In this document: piece after piece, positions 42,145-53,500 of the stretch
How positions within the stretch are numbered: the stretch's first letter is position 1
Layout: each line of letters opens with the position of its first letter
Source: Serripes groenlandicus
Taxonomy: Eukaryota; Mollusca; Bivalvia; Cardiida; Cardiidae
Reading direction: 5' to 3'
NCBI GenBank assembly: GCA_031761405.1
Contig: JASEVX010000099.1
Coordinates: 186,001-250,000, forward strand
DNA: 64,000 nucleotides
The notes under the pieces: generated by a model
Database searches by the model: none
The model's input: only the letters and a program-made list of their open reading frames with translations
Told to the model about the DNA's origin: nothing
Translations under genes and position numbers: made by a program

Positions 42145-42293
42145 GTGTGTGAAGTTAGCGCGTAGATCTACGACCCAGATCAACCAATTTGCAATGTTTT
42201 CTAAGTGGTTAAGCTACGATCTACGACCCAGGTCAGCCAACTACATTTTTTGGTTGAGCTACAATCTACGATCTACGCGATAACTTCAAACAC
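42145..42293. mobile_element. 149-bp TIR element at the edge of the 43-bp array
   Basis: Ends GTGTGTGAAGTTAGCGCGTA with G and CTACGCGATAACTTCAAACA with C (19 of 21 match as inverted repeats). Inside, GATCTACGACCCAG occurs twice. The array motif AAGATAAC stands directly outside each end (42135-42142 and 42294-42301), a probable 8-bp target-site duplication, as with hAT or MULE MITEs. Confidence 0.72.
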
Positions 42294-45031
42294 AAGATAA
42301 CCGCTACAGCTATGGTATATAGGTAGGTCGCGGTCCATGATAACCTCTACAGCTATGGTATATAGGTAGGTGGCGGTCCAAGATAACCGCTAAAGCTATG
42401 GTATATAGGTAGGTGACGGTCCAAGATAACCGCTACAGCTATGGTATATAGGTAGGTGGCGGTCCAAGATAACCGCTACAGCTTTGGTATATAGGTAGGT
42501 GGCGGTCCAATATAACCTTTACAGCTATGGTATATAGGTAGGTGGTGGTCCAAGATAACCGCTACAGCTATGGTATATAGGTAGGTGGCGGTCTAAGATA
42601 ACCGCTACAGCAATGGTATATAGGTGGCGGTCCAAGATAAACTCTACAGCTATGGTATATAGGTAGGTGGTGGTCCAAGATAACCTCTACAGCTATGGTA
42701 TATATGTAGGTGGTGGTCCAAGATTATCCCTACAGCTATGGTATATAGGTAGGTGGTGGTCAAAAATAACCGCTACAGCTATGGTATATAGGTAGATGGC
42801 GGTCCAAGATAACCTCTACATCTATGGTATATAGGTAGGTGGCGGTCCAAGATAACCGCTACAGCTATGGTATATAGGAAGGTGGTGGTCCAAGATAACC
42901 GCTACAGCTATGGTATATAGGTAGGTGGCGGTCCAAGATAACCGCTACAGCTTTGGTATATAGGTAGGTGGCGGTCCAATATAACCTTTACAGCTATGGT
43001 ATATAGGTAGGTGGTGGTCCAAGATAACCGCTACAGCTATGGTATATAGGTAGGTGGCGGTCTAAGATAACCGCTACAGCAATGGTATATAGGTGGCGGT
43101 CCAAGATAAACTCTACAGCTATGGTATATAGGTAGGTGGTGGTCCAAGATAACCTCTACAGCTATGGTATATATGTAGGTGGTGGTCCAAGATTATCCCT
43201 ACAGCTATGGTATATAGGTAGGTGGTGGTCAAAAATAACCGCTACAGCTATGGTATATAGGTAGATGGCGGTCCAAGATAACCTCTACATCTATGGTATA
43301 TAGGTAGGTGGCGGTCCAAGATAACCGCTACAGCTATGGTATATAGGAAGGTGGCGGTCCAAGATAACCGCTACAGCTATGGTATATAGGTAGGTGGCGG
43401 TCCAAGATAACTGCTACAGCTATGGTATATAGATAGGTGGCGGTCCAAAATAACCGCTACAGCTATGGTATATAGGTAGATGGCGGTCCAAGATAACCTC
43501 TACATCTATGGTATATAGGTAGGTGGCGGTATAACCGCTACAGCTATGGTATATAGGAAGGTGGCGGTCCAAGAAAACCGCTACAGCTATGGTATATAGG
43601 TAAGGTGGCGGTCCAAGATAACTGCTACATATATGGTATATAGGTAGTTGGTGGTCCAAGATAACTGCTACAGCTACGGTATATAGTTAGGTGGCGGTCC
43701 AAGATAACCGCTACAGCTATAATTTATTGGTAGGTGACGGTCCAAGATAACCGCTACAGCTATAGTATATCAAAGATAACCGCTACAGCTATGGTATATA
43801 GGTAGGTGGCGGTCCAAGATAACCGCTATAGCTATGGTATATAGGTAGGTGGCGGTCCAAGATAACCGCTACAGCTATGGTATATAGCTGGTGGCGTTCC
43901 AAGATAACCGCTACAGCTATGGTATATAGCTGGTGGCGTTCCAAGATAATCGCTACAACTATGGTATATAGGAAGGTGATGGTCCAAGATAACCGCTACA
44001 GCTATGGTATATAGATAGATGATGGTCCAAGATAACCGCTACAGCTACGGTATATAGGTAGGTGATGGTCCAGGATAACCGCTACAGCTATGGTATATAG
44101 GTAGGTGACGGTCCAAGATAATCGCTACAGCTATGGTATATAGGTAGGCGACGGTCCAAGGTAATCGCTACAGCTATGGTATATAGGTAGGTGGCGGTCC
44201 AAGATAACCTCTACAGCTATGGTATATAGGTAGGTGGCGGTCCAAGATAATCGCTACAGCTATGGTATATAGGTAGGTGGCGGTCCAAGATAACCTCTAC
44301 AGCTATGGTATATAGGTAGGCGACGGTCCAAGATAATCGCTACAGCTATGGTATATAGGTAGGTGGCGGTCCAAGATAACCTCTACAGCTATGGTATATA
44401 GGTAGGTGACGGTCCAAGATAACCGCTACAGCTATGGTATATAGGTAGTTGGCGGTCCAGGATAACTGCTACAGCTATGGTATATAGGTAGTTGGCGTTC
44501 CAGGATAACTGCTACATTTACGGTATATAGGTAGGTGGCGGTCCAAGATAACCGCTACAGCTATGGTATATAGGTAGTTGGCGGTCCAGGATAACTGCTA
44601 CAGCTACGGTATATAGGTAGGTGGCGGTCCAAGATAACTGCTACAGCTATGGTATATAGGTAGTTGACGGTCCAAGATAACCGCTATAGCTACGGTATAT
44701 AGGTAGGTGACGGTCCAAGATAACCGCTACAGCTATGGTATATAGGTAGTTGGCGGTCCAGGATAACTGCTACAGCTACGGTATATAGGTAGGTGGCGGT
44801 CCAAGATAACTGCTACAGCTACGGTATATAGGTAGGTGACGGTCCAAGATAACCGCTATAGCTACGGTATATAGGTAGTTGGCGGTCCATGATAATTGCT
44901 ACAGCTGCGGTATATAGGTAGGTGGCGGTCCAAGATAACTGCTACAGCTACGGTATATATGTAGGTGATGGTCCAAGATAACCGCTACAGCTATGGTATA
45001 TAAGTAGGTGACGGTCCAAGATTACCGCTAC
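42294..45031 (+). repeat. 43-bp minisatellite, about 64 copies
   Basis: Unit: AAGATAACCGCTACAGCTAT, GGTATATAGGTAGGTGGCGG, TCC. A block of 11 units recurs at a distance of 469 bp (GCTTTGGTATATAGG at 42,481 and 42,950; both blocks have the 39-bp unit CAATGGTATATAGGTGGCGG). Right units more often carry GGTAGTTGGCGGTCCAGG and GCTACGG. No coding potential. Confidence 0.93.
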
Positions 45032-45796
45032 GTCCATGACGGGTTTGGAACCGGTTTATGTATTATGAGAGACATTTAGTCGCTCCGGACAAAGTACACA
45101 GCTTGGGGAAGCACTCATTAACGAACAAGGGCATTTCACGGAACGTATGTGTTGCATGCGAAAGTCATATAATAAGTGAGAACATGGAAAGACAAAAATA
45201 TACACACTCCAAACGCAGCATGCTAAAGTTATGGTAATGGTGCACTGCAAATCTGTAGGTCATAAGTTACATACAAACCAAGTTTGAAATGGATACAATG
45301 GAAATTAATTGAGACAATCGCTGAACTAAATAAGGAAAAATGGAGATAACTAAAATAAACAGACAAGAATTATGTACATAGTACTTTGCCGTTCTCCTGA
45401 TCACACGGTATAAGTGTGACCATTTTGAAATAAATATGCCATACAGTAACAACGTGTTAACCAATACATGCAATCCATGACGGACGGATGAATTCAGGCA
45501 GACAGCCGGCCGGACGCCGGATTATACCTCCAAGCTTTACAGACAGAGACAACTCATAAAGTATTGATTACAGAAGTCGTACAAGGTTAATTTACAAAAA
45601 CCTATTTAGACTACAGTTCTAGTTTATTTGTCAACAGATACATCTAGGACTAAATTGCACGTTGACGGACGTTGAGTCTTCATTTAACGCAAATGCATAT
45701 ACATTATAAATTTTGTCCCAAAATCGCTAGAAGCGCCTCAATTATAAAATAAATAATGATCTTGCGGTTATAACTCGTGTGTATGTTGACATTTTC
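45032..45796. other. Non-coding with a degenerate Pearl-core-like unit
   Basis: 45,225-45,540 has GGAGATAACTAAAATAAACA, CAAGAATTATGTACATAGTA, CCGTTCTCCTGATCACACGG then GACGGACGGATGAATTCAGG and CCGGCCGGACGCCGG: the order of a bivalve tandem-core repeat followed by a GACGG tract. Only one eroded unit remains. Confidence 0.45.
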
Positions 45797-45998
45797 GGCC
45801 AAATTTCTTTCCGACGTTTGACAAAAGTCTTTCACCAATGGGCTAAGTCTATGTGGAAAAGCAGCAAGTTGCTTGGGAAGATTGTTGTGTGGAGTACTGG
45901 TGTGAAAAGACCAGGAAATACATTTCTAGAAGAAACTGGCCGCCGTGGTATTACTGAGGAAATGTTAAAAACGGCGTTAACCCCAATCAATCAATGTT
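45797..45998 (+). mobile_element. SINE-A, 5'-truncated
   Basis: CCAAATTTCTTTCCGACGTT, CACCAATGGGCTAAGTCTAT, GCAAGTTGCTTGGGAAGATT and TTAAAAACGGCGTTAACCCC with AATCAATCAAT tail. The tRNA-like head is missing; a fresh 3' end remains. The ORF at 45779-46000 is a by-product. Confidence 0.82.
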
Positions 45999-46189
45999 GA
46001 AATTAACTTATCTCTAATTTGTAGATTTAATTTCTATTTCCTATTTTGAATAGTGATGAAAACATTGTGGAAAAAGACAAACTTGCTGATTATCATTCAT
46101 GTGTTAAGGTGAGTCAAATGTGTCTAAAAGGGGCAACGGTTATACTAATAACTTTAGACAAATGTTTTCGTTATCTAGGTTTTAGAAAA

Positions 46190-46640
46190 AAATTGATTCA
46201 TGTTTCAAAGCATTGTTTGAAAAGGAGTAATTGCTCATTGTCAGCAATTGCTCGTTTGAAAATACACTTTCAACATTCGTATGTAACTAAGTAGCTATAA
46301 CGAAAACGGTTCAACCCTTTCCCGCTTACAGTCGCTTGTTGACGCATGTGCAGCAGACGGCTGCAGAATTGTTTATCGTGACCCATTTCCTCTTTTTCCA
46401 CAAAGGTTTCAACTATATATTTTTCACCTTGATATAAGGCAAAATTGTTCGTTATCATTCATCTCTAGCATGTTATTCAAAATGAGTCGAGTAAAAGAAT
46501 GTCCATAGTAAAACGTTCAAATATTGTAAATATAAAGCATTGTGTGAAAAGGAGGAATTGCTCATTGTCAGCAATGGTTTCAACTCCTTTCAATAATTTT
46601 ATTTACAGTGATTTGCACATTTTTCTTTATAAGTCGACTG
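46190..46640. repeat. Cluster of MITE-1 scraps
   Basis: TTGAAAAGGAGTAATTGCTC (46,215), CAACCCTTTCCCGCTTACAG with GCATGTGCAGCAGACGGCTG (46,312-46,370) and GTGAAAAGGAGGAATTGCTC (46,543). None has both ends. Confidence 0.5.
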
Positions 46641-46845
46641 TTGTAAGGTCAATCATAGTTCAGAGTGTGTTTCACGCGTTGGAACTATTTTTTCTCATTA
46701 AATAATGCAAGCGGAGGGTTTTTCATGATTCGGTCGAACCAATCGATTTTGGAGTAGGAATTCAATTGTGGACTGTGGTTGCAGCCGTAATCCGACTTTT
46801 CGAAAGTAGGATGAGTATGGGATAGTGGCGAAACGCCCCTATCCC

Positions 46846-47717
46846 AAAAACGAATGTATAATTGGTCAGTTAGACATTAGACATTCGATTAGACATTCGC
46901 AAATAAAGGGATTTAGGTACCAAATTCGTCGGAGGTTATTGTACATGCAAGAAACTAATGTCTAATTGGTCAGTTAGACATTAGACATTCGATTAGACTT
47001 TCGCGAATTACTATATTTAGGTTCTAAATTCGTCGTAGATTAGACATTAGACATTCGATTAGACATTCGCAAATTAAGAGATTTAGGTACCTAATTCGTC
47101 GGAGGTCATTGTACATGCAAATATCGAATGTCTAATTGGTCAGTTAGACATTAGACATTCGATTAGACATTCGCAAATTACTATACTTAGGTTCCAAATT
47201 CGTCAGAGATCAATGTACATTAAAAAAACGAATGTCAAATTGTTTAGTTAGACATTAGACATTCGATTAGACATTCGCAAATTAAGAGATTTAGGTTCCA
47301 AATTCGTCTTAGGTCATTTTACATGCACAAAACTAATGTCTAATTGGTCAGTTAGACATTAGACATTCGATTAGACATTCGCAAATTAAGATATTTAGTT
47401 ACCAAATTTGTCGAAAGTCATTGTACATGCAAAAAACGAATGTCTAATTGGTCAGTAAGACATTAGACATTCGATTAGACATTCGCAAATTACTATACTT
47501 AGGTTCCAAATTCGTCATAGCTCAATGTACATTCAAAAAACGAATGTCTAATTGGTCAGTTAGACATTAGACATTCGATTAGACATTCGCAAATTACCAA
47601 ACTTAGTTTACAAATTCGTCGGAGGTCATGGTACATTCAAAAAACGAATGTTTAATTGGTAAGTTAGACATTAGAATGTTTAATGTCTAACTGACCAATT
47701 AGACATTCGTTTTTTGT
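46846..47717. mobile_element. Foldback element with 104-bp internal tandem array
   Basis: About eight units of ~104 bp: GTCTAATTGGTCAGTTAGAC, ATTAGACATTCGATTAGACA, TTCGCAAATTA, ATTTAGGTwCCAAATTCGTC, GGAGGTCATTGTACATGCAA. The last unit is followed by an inverted end (AATGTCTAACTGACCAATTA, GACATTCGTTTTTTG at 47,680-47,717) that pairs with the left end (AAAAACGAATGTATAATTGG). So the array lies between terminal inverted repeats. One unit near 47,041 lacks about 70 bp. Confidence 0.8.
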
Positions 47718-47793
47718 TATGTGCGACTTTAAACTGCATTTATAAACAACTTAGATCAATATCAACCTGCCCATTTATCAATATGTAATATAT

Positions 47794-48040
47794 CGAGGTC
47801 TTGGCGTGAAACAGTTGTAACTAAAAACCTATTTTGAAAACCCTGGTATAGGGGCAATTTTGATCCCTTTTATAAACAATGCAAATTTAGGTGCCAAATG
47901 CTCAGAACGAGCAGTGGCACCTAAATTTCCATTATTTACCAAGAAAAATTATTCAACACTTATAAAGACTTTATGGCGATGTGATTGCCTTGGAAAAAAA
48001 ATACCTATTTTAGTTACAACCGTTTCACGCCAAGCCCTCG
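47794..48040. mobile_element. MITE-3, full length
   Basis: CGAGGTCTTGGCGTGAAACA at left; CGTTTCACGCCAAGCCCTCG at right; ATAT directly outside both ends. The centre AGGTGCCAAATGCTC / GAGCAGTGGCACCT is a hairpin. ORFs at 47860 and 47985 are by-products. Confidence 0.85.
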
Positions 48041-48297
48041 ATATAAAATCTCGTTTGCTGGTAGTTACGCAATATTTATGTATATCAAGTTGCAAGACTT
48101 TAAAAAACATTTGCAATCAATGTTGTTGACCAACATCGGTCAACAGGATCAGATAATTCATTTTACCATAAAACTCCCCAAAATATAAACAGAACATGAT
48201 GATGTTTAAATATATATCAGCCTTCAAGGTATACGAGACAAAGCACAGATCGTGATAAGACTGCAACATTCCTGACTCTGATCATAACAGTCCGTGT

Positions 48298-48360
48298 TTA
48301 AGTTCTTTCCCACATACAACAAATCTGCAGTAGACGACTTTAAGAACCCATAGCCTAATA
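48298..48360. mobile_element. MITE-1 end fragment
   Basis: TTAAGTTCTTTCCCACATAC then AACAAATCTGCAGTAGACGA; the rest is absent. Confidence 0.5.
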
Positions 48361-48744
48361 ATGAAAAGTACATTTACAAACATAGACTGTTTTATGTCCT
48401 GCTATATTTCATTTGAAGTGCTAGAGACACCTCTAAATCGCAAATATATTTTTAGAAAAACTGTATCAGTGATTTATAGGACATTTTGTTTACTGTGCTT
48501 TGAATCCTCCAAAAAGTGACTGAACATTTCAATACTTTTTAAGTAGTGTTATGTCCTTGTGTTGGTATATGATAAAACCTGGTAGCGCCTTTCAGACCGT
48601 AAGGATAAATAATAAATATTTATTAATTGCTCTCCACGTGATAGACATGAGGTAATTATACAGTGCAGGGGGGTAACTACCTTTAGGCACTGTAGACACG
48701 TGCATACACATTTTTTCTCGAAATTCCCTTAAAATGCAGCTGCG
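48361..48744. other. Non-coding
   Basis: No feature recognised. Confidence 0.35.
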
Positions 48745-48985
48745 GCGATAGACATCTGCGTAATGTATCGACCAGATCAGCCTGCGATGTCCGCGCAGAC
48801 TGATCCGGCCGACACATTCCGTCTTAGGGGAATATATGTATAGAGTAGTGATTCCTGAAACAGAAAATCAACAGGAGGCGAAAAGTGTCAATCCGGGTAG
48901 GCCTGTGTGGCAGGCTTAGGCTGATCCGGTTCGATACTTTACGCAGAGTCCACACCGTTGATTTTTCTCACGAGACTGCCTACAC
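48745..48985. mobile_element. FB-1 copy, left end lost
   Basis: CATCTGCGTAATGTATCGAC, CCTGCGATGTCCGCGCAGAC, CACATTCCGTCTTAGGGGAA, then GCTTAGGCTGATCCGGTTCG, ACTTTACGCAGAGTCCACAC and TTTTTCTCACGAGACTG. The GAGCCGT end is missing at left. Confidence 0.7.
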
Positions 48986-50049
48986 ATTGATTATTGCAAA
49001 GCTACGCCCCTGCAGTGTGCAGTAGTCCTTTGGTCAACAGTCTTAAAGGTAATTATCCGAACCCGCGCTGCTCAAATGCTTTTTACGATGTACCAACTAC
49101 TGTACCGATGTGGTATTATTTTGGTCACAATACTCGGCAAGTTTCAACCCATAATTGGCGCACTTTCTAAGACGTTGTCAGGTAAAACACCATATATCAT
49201 TAAAAAGAGTTACCTCTAAGCTTAACAAATAATCAAATGAAAATGGAGGGGCGGCAGGTCATGTTTTATGCAAGAAAGAATTCAACCTGCGAAAGTGGTT
49301 ACCGTCATTTTGGACGAAATCGGGCTGAGACGAAACTGGTTTTTCACATTTTCTACTTTCACTTTCAAACCTTGTTAAAATACTAAACATGATGAAATTA
49401 ATTAATCATTTGCAGTTTCTCCTATAAACATTTCACAATGAATTTAAACCCAATGTCATACAGTCCATGTTTTCATTGCTACGCAAACAAAGGTTTTGAG
49501 GGAGTATTTAGTAGATCAGCATTAACTCGGATGAATTTGGCGTAGTTTGACCTTATTTGCTGTGAAGGACTATTTCAGAGACAATGAGAAGAGATAGTAT
49601 CTTATCGGCCAAAAATCAATCATATGAATCGCGTCTAGTAAAATCGATTTTCGGGGGGCCTTAATTGCATATGCACAGTCTCACCAGAGCATTCACTGTC
49701 CGTCTACATGACATTTAGTTCTAGATGCATCTTTTGACAAAAGAACTAGAAACGTAGCCCCACTAATTTTACGTCAATTTACCTTTTTGTGAACGATTTG
49801 TGGAGAGTCACTAAGGCCCATAATCGCAAGACGCGGCTTATGTATGTATATCAGTTTCTGTTATCTATAAGATAAGGACCTTAATCAAGGTCACTTATAC
49901 CACCATCTTCATATGTGTCGTGCCATGAGAAAAACGAGTTGTACATTGATTGTAAGTGTGATAATGGACGGTTCTCATATCGCGCCATCCCTATTAATTG
50001 TTGCTACATCAATGTCTCACAAGCTAACAACCCTGATATATTCTAGTTG
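48986..50049. other. Non-coding, nothing clear
   Basis: A short echo of the segmental-duplication end (CACAGTCTCACCAGAGCATT, CACTGTCCGTCTACATG) lies at about 49,675-49,715, but no gene or complete repeat was seen. Confidence 0.4.
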
Positions 50050-50263
50050 TTAACTCTTTCAGCGCCACAGGCAATATCGAGGTTTTTGCAAACAATGCAG
50101 ATTCAGGTGAATCAGCTCGAAACGAGCTGTCTCACCTGAAATCAGCATTGTTTGCCTTAAAGTTACTAAAATAGTCCGAAACTTTCATAAATTGAGAAAT
50201 GGACACACCCGATTTTGAACATGGAAGAGTCTTCTTTAAACAATTCGGCGCTGTAAGAGTTAA
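50050..50263. mobile_element. MITE-2, full length
   Basis: TTAA at 50050-50053 and 50260-50263; ends CTCTTTCAGCGCC and GGCGCTGTAAGAG. An inner hairpin CAGGTGAATCAGCTCG / CGAGCTGTCTCACCTG and the pair AACAATGCAGATTCAGGTGA / TCAGCATTGTTTGCC. Confidence 0.8.
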
Positions 50264-50447
50264 AGTGACAAATGGGACATACGCGGCCCGATATCTTTTA
50301 TTAACCCTTCAACCTAGTAAACTTACCTTTCCTGGAAAGGAATTTATATAAGTTTTTAAAAAACTTGTTTTCCAATCCAAAATTGACTCCTATGTAATGT
50401 ACCAAAATGTTTATTTTGTAACTGTATATGAATAAAATATTGTTTAA
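50264..50447. other. Non-coding spacer
   Basis: AT-rich, includes CTTTCCTGGAAAGGA hairpin at about 50,327-50,341. Confidence 0.35.
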
Positions 50448-50594
50448 ACCAACCCTTTCCCTCATACGACAAATCTGCAGCAGACGATTTTAAACATGTT
50501 TCCTAAAAAAATAGAAAATCTCTATAATTGAATGAATAACCTATGACCAAAAGTGGAAAACCTTGTGGAAAAAGGAGAAATTGCACGTTTTTTC
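50448..50594. mobile_element. MITE-1, cut off by the 47-bp array
   Basis: AACCAACCCTTTCCCTCATA, AATCTGCAGCAGACGATTTT, TGGAGAAATTGCAC-like middle; it ends at GCACGTTTTTTCATTTATAT where the array begins. The right half is missing. Confidence 0.7.
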
Positions 50595-53500
50595 ATTTAT
50601 ATCCACGCGTTACCTGGATAAGTTACCAATACTACTGGTTCATTTATATCCATGCGTTACCTGGATAAGTTCCCAATACTACTGGTTCATTTATATCCAT
50701 GCGTTACCTGGATAAGTTACCAATACTGCTGGTTCATTTATATCCATGCGTTACCTGGATAAGTTCCCAATACTACTGGTTCATTTATATCCATGCGTTA
50801 CCTGGATAAGTTACCAATACTGCTGGTTCATTTATATCTATGCGTTACCTGGATAAGTTACCAATACTACTGGTTCATTTATATCCATGCGTTACCTGGA
50901 TAAGTTCCCAATACTACTGGTTCATTTATATCCATGCGTTACCTGGATAAGTTACCAATACTGCTGGTTCATTTATATCCATGCGTTACCTGGATAAGTT
51001 CCCAATACTTCTGGTTCATTTATATCCATGAGTTACCTGGATAAGTTACGAATACTACTGGTTCATTTATATCCATGAGTTACCTGGATAAGTTACGAAT
51101 ACTACTGGTTCATTTATATCAATGCGTTACCTGGATAAGTTCCCAATACTACTGGTTCATTTATATCCATGCGTTACCTGAATAAGTTACCAATACTACT
51201 GGTTCATTTATATCAATGCGTTACCTGAATTAGTTACCAATACTACTGGTTCATTTATATCAATGCGTTACCTGGATAAGTTACCAATACTACTGGTTCA
51301 TTTATATCAATGCGTTACCTGAATTAGTTACCAATACTACTGGTTCATTTATATCAATGCGTTACCTGAATTAGTTACCAATACTACTGGTTCATTTATA
51401 TCAATGCGTTACCTGAATTAGTTACCAATACTACTGGTTCATTTATATCAATGCGTTACCTGAATTAGTTACCAATACTACTGGTTCATTTATATCAATG
51501 CGTTAACTGGATAAGTTACGAATACTACTGGTTCATTTATATCAATGCGTTACCTGGATAAGTTACGAATACTACTGGTTCATTTATATCCATGAGTTAC
51601 CTGGATAAGTTACGAATACTACTGGTTCATTTATATCCATGCGTTACCTGAATAAGTTACGAATACTACTGGTTCATTTATATCCATGAGTTACCTGGAT
51701 AAGTTACGAATACTACTGGTTCATTTATATCAATGCGTTACCTGGATAAGTTACGAATACTACTGGTTCATTTATATCCATGAGTTACCTGGATAAGTTA
51801 CGAATACTACTGGTTCATTTATATCCATGCGTTACCTGAATAAGTTACGAATACTACTGGTTCATTTATATCCATGAGTTACCTGAATAAGTTACCAATA
51901 CTACTGGTTCATTTATATCCATGCGTTACCTGGATAAGTTACCAATACTACTGGTTCATTTATATCCATGAGTTACCTGAATAAGTTACCAATACTACTG
52001 GTTCATTTATATCCATGCGTTACCTGAATAAGTTACGAATACTACTGGTTCATTTATATCCATGCGTTACCTGGATAAGTTACGAATACTACTGGTTCAT
52101 TTATATCCATGAGTTACCTGAATAAGTTACCAATACTACTGGTTCATTTATATCCATGCGTTACCTGGATAAGTTACCAATACTACTGGTTCATTTATAT
52201 CAATGCGTTACCTGAATAAGTTACGAATACTACTGGTTCATTTATATCCATGAGTTACCTGAATAAGTTACCAATACTACTGGTTCATTTATATCCATGC
52301 GTTACCTGGATAAGTTACTAATACTACTGGTTCATTTATATCCATGAGTTACCTGAATAAGTTACGAATACTACTGGTTCATTTATATCCATGCGTTACC
52401 TGAATAAGTTACCAATACTACTGGTTCATTTATATCAATGCGTAACCTGGATAAGTTACCAATACTTCTGGTTCATTTATATCCATGCGTTACCTGAATT
52501 AGTTACCTATACTACTGGTTCATTTATATCCATGCATTACCTGGATAAGTTACCAATACTACTGGTTCTTATATATCCATGCGTTACCTGGATAAGTTAC
52601 CAATAATACTGGTTCATTTATATCCATGCGTTACCTGAATTAGTTACCAATACTACTGGTTCATTTATATCCATGCGTTACCTGAATTAGTTACCTATAC
52701 TACTGGTTCATTTATATCCATGCGTTACCTGAATTAGTTACCAATACTACTGGTTCATTTATATCCATGCGTTACCTGAATTAGTTACCTATACTACTGG
52801 TTCATTTATATCCATGCGTTACCTGAATTAGTTACCAATACTACTGGTTCATTTATATCCATGCGTTACCTGAATTAGTTACCAATACTACTGGTTCATT
52901 TATATCCATGCGTTAACTGGATAAGTTACGAATACTACTGGTTCATTTATATCCATGCGTTACCTGAATTAGTTACCAATACTACTGGTTCATTTATATC
53001 CATGCGTTAACTGGATAAGTTACGAATACTACTGGTTCATTTATATCCATGCGTTACCTGAATAAGTTACGAATACTACTGGTTCATTTATATCCATGAG
53101 TTACCTGAATAAGTTACGAATACTACTGGTTCATTTATATCCATGAGTTACCTGAATAAGTTACCAATACTACTGGTTCATTTATATCAATGCGTTACCT
53201 GAATAAGTTACGAATACTACTGGTTCATTTATATCAATGCGTAACCTGGATAAGTTACCAATACTACTGGTTCATTTATATCAATGCGTTACCTGAATAA
53301 GTTACCAATACTACTGGTTCATTTATATCAATGCGTTACCTGAATAAGTTACCAATACTACTGGTTCATTTATATCAATGCGTAACCTGGATAAGTTACC
53401 AATACTTCTGGTTCATTTATATCCATGCGTTACCTGAATTAGTTACCTATACTACTGGTTCATTTATATCCATGCGTTACCTGGATAAGTTACCAATACT

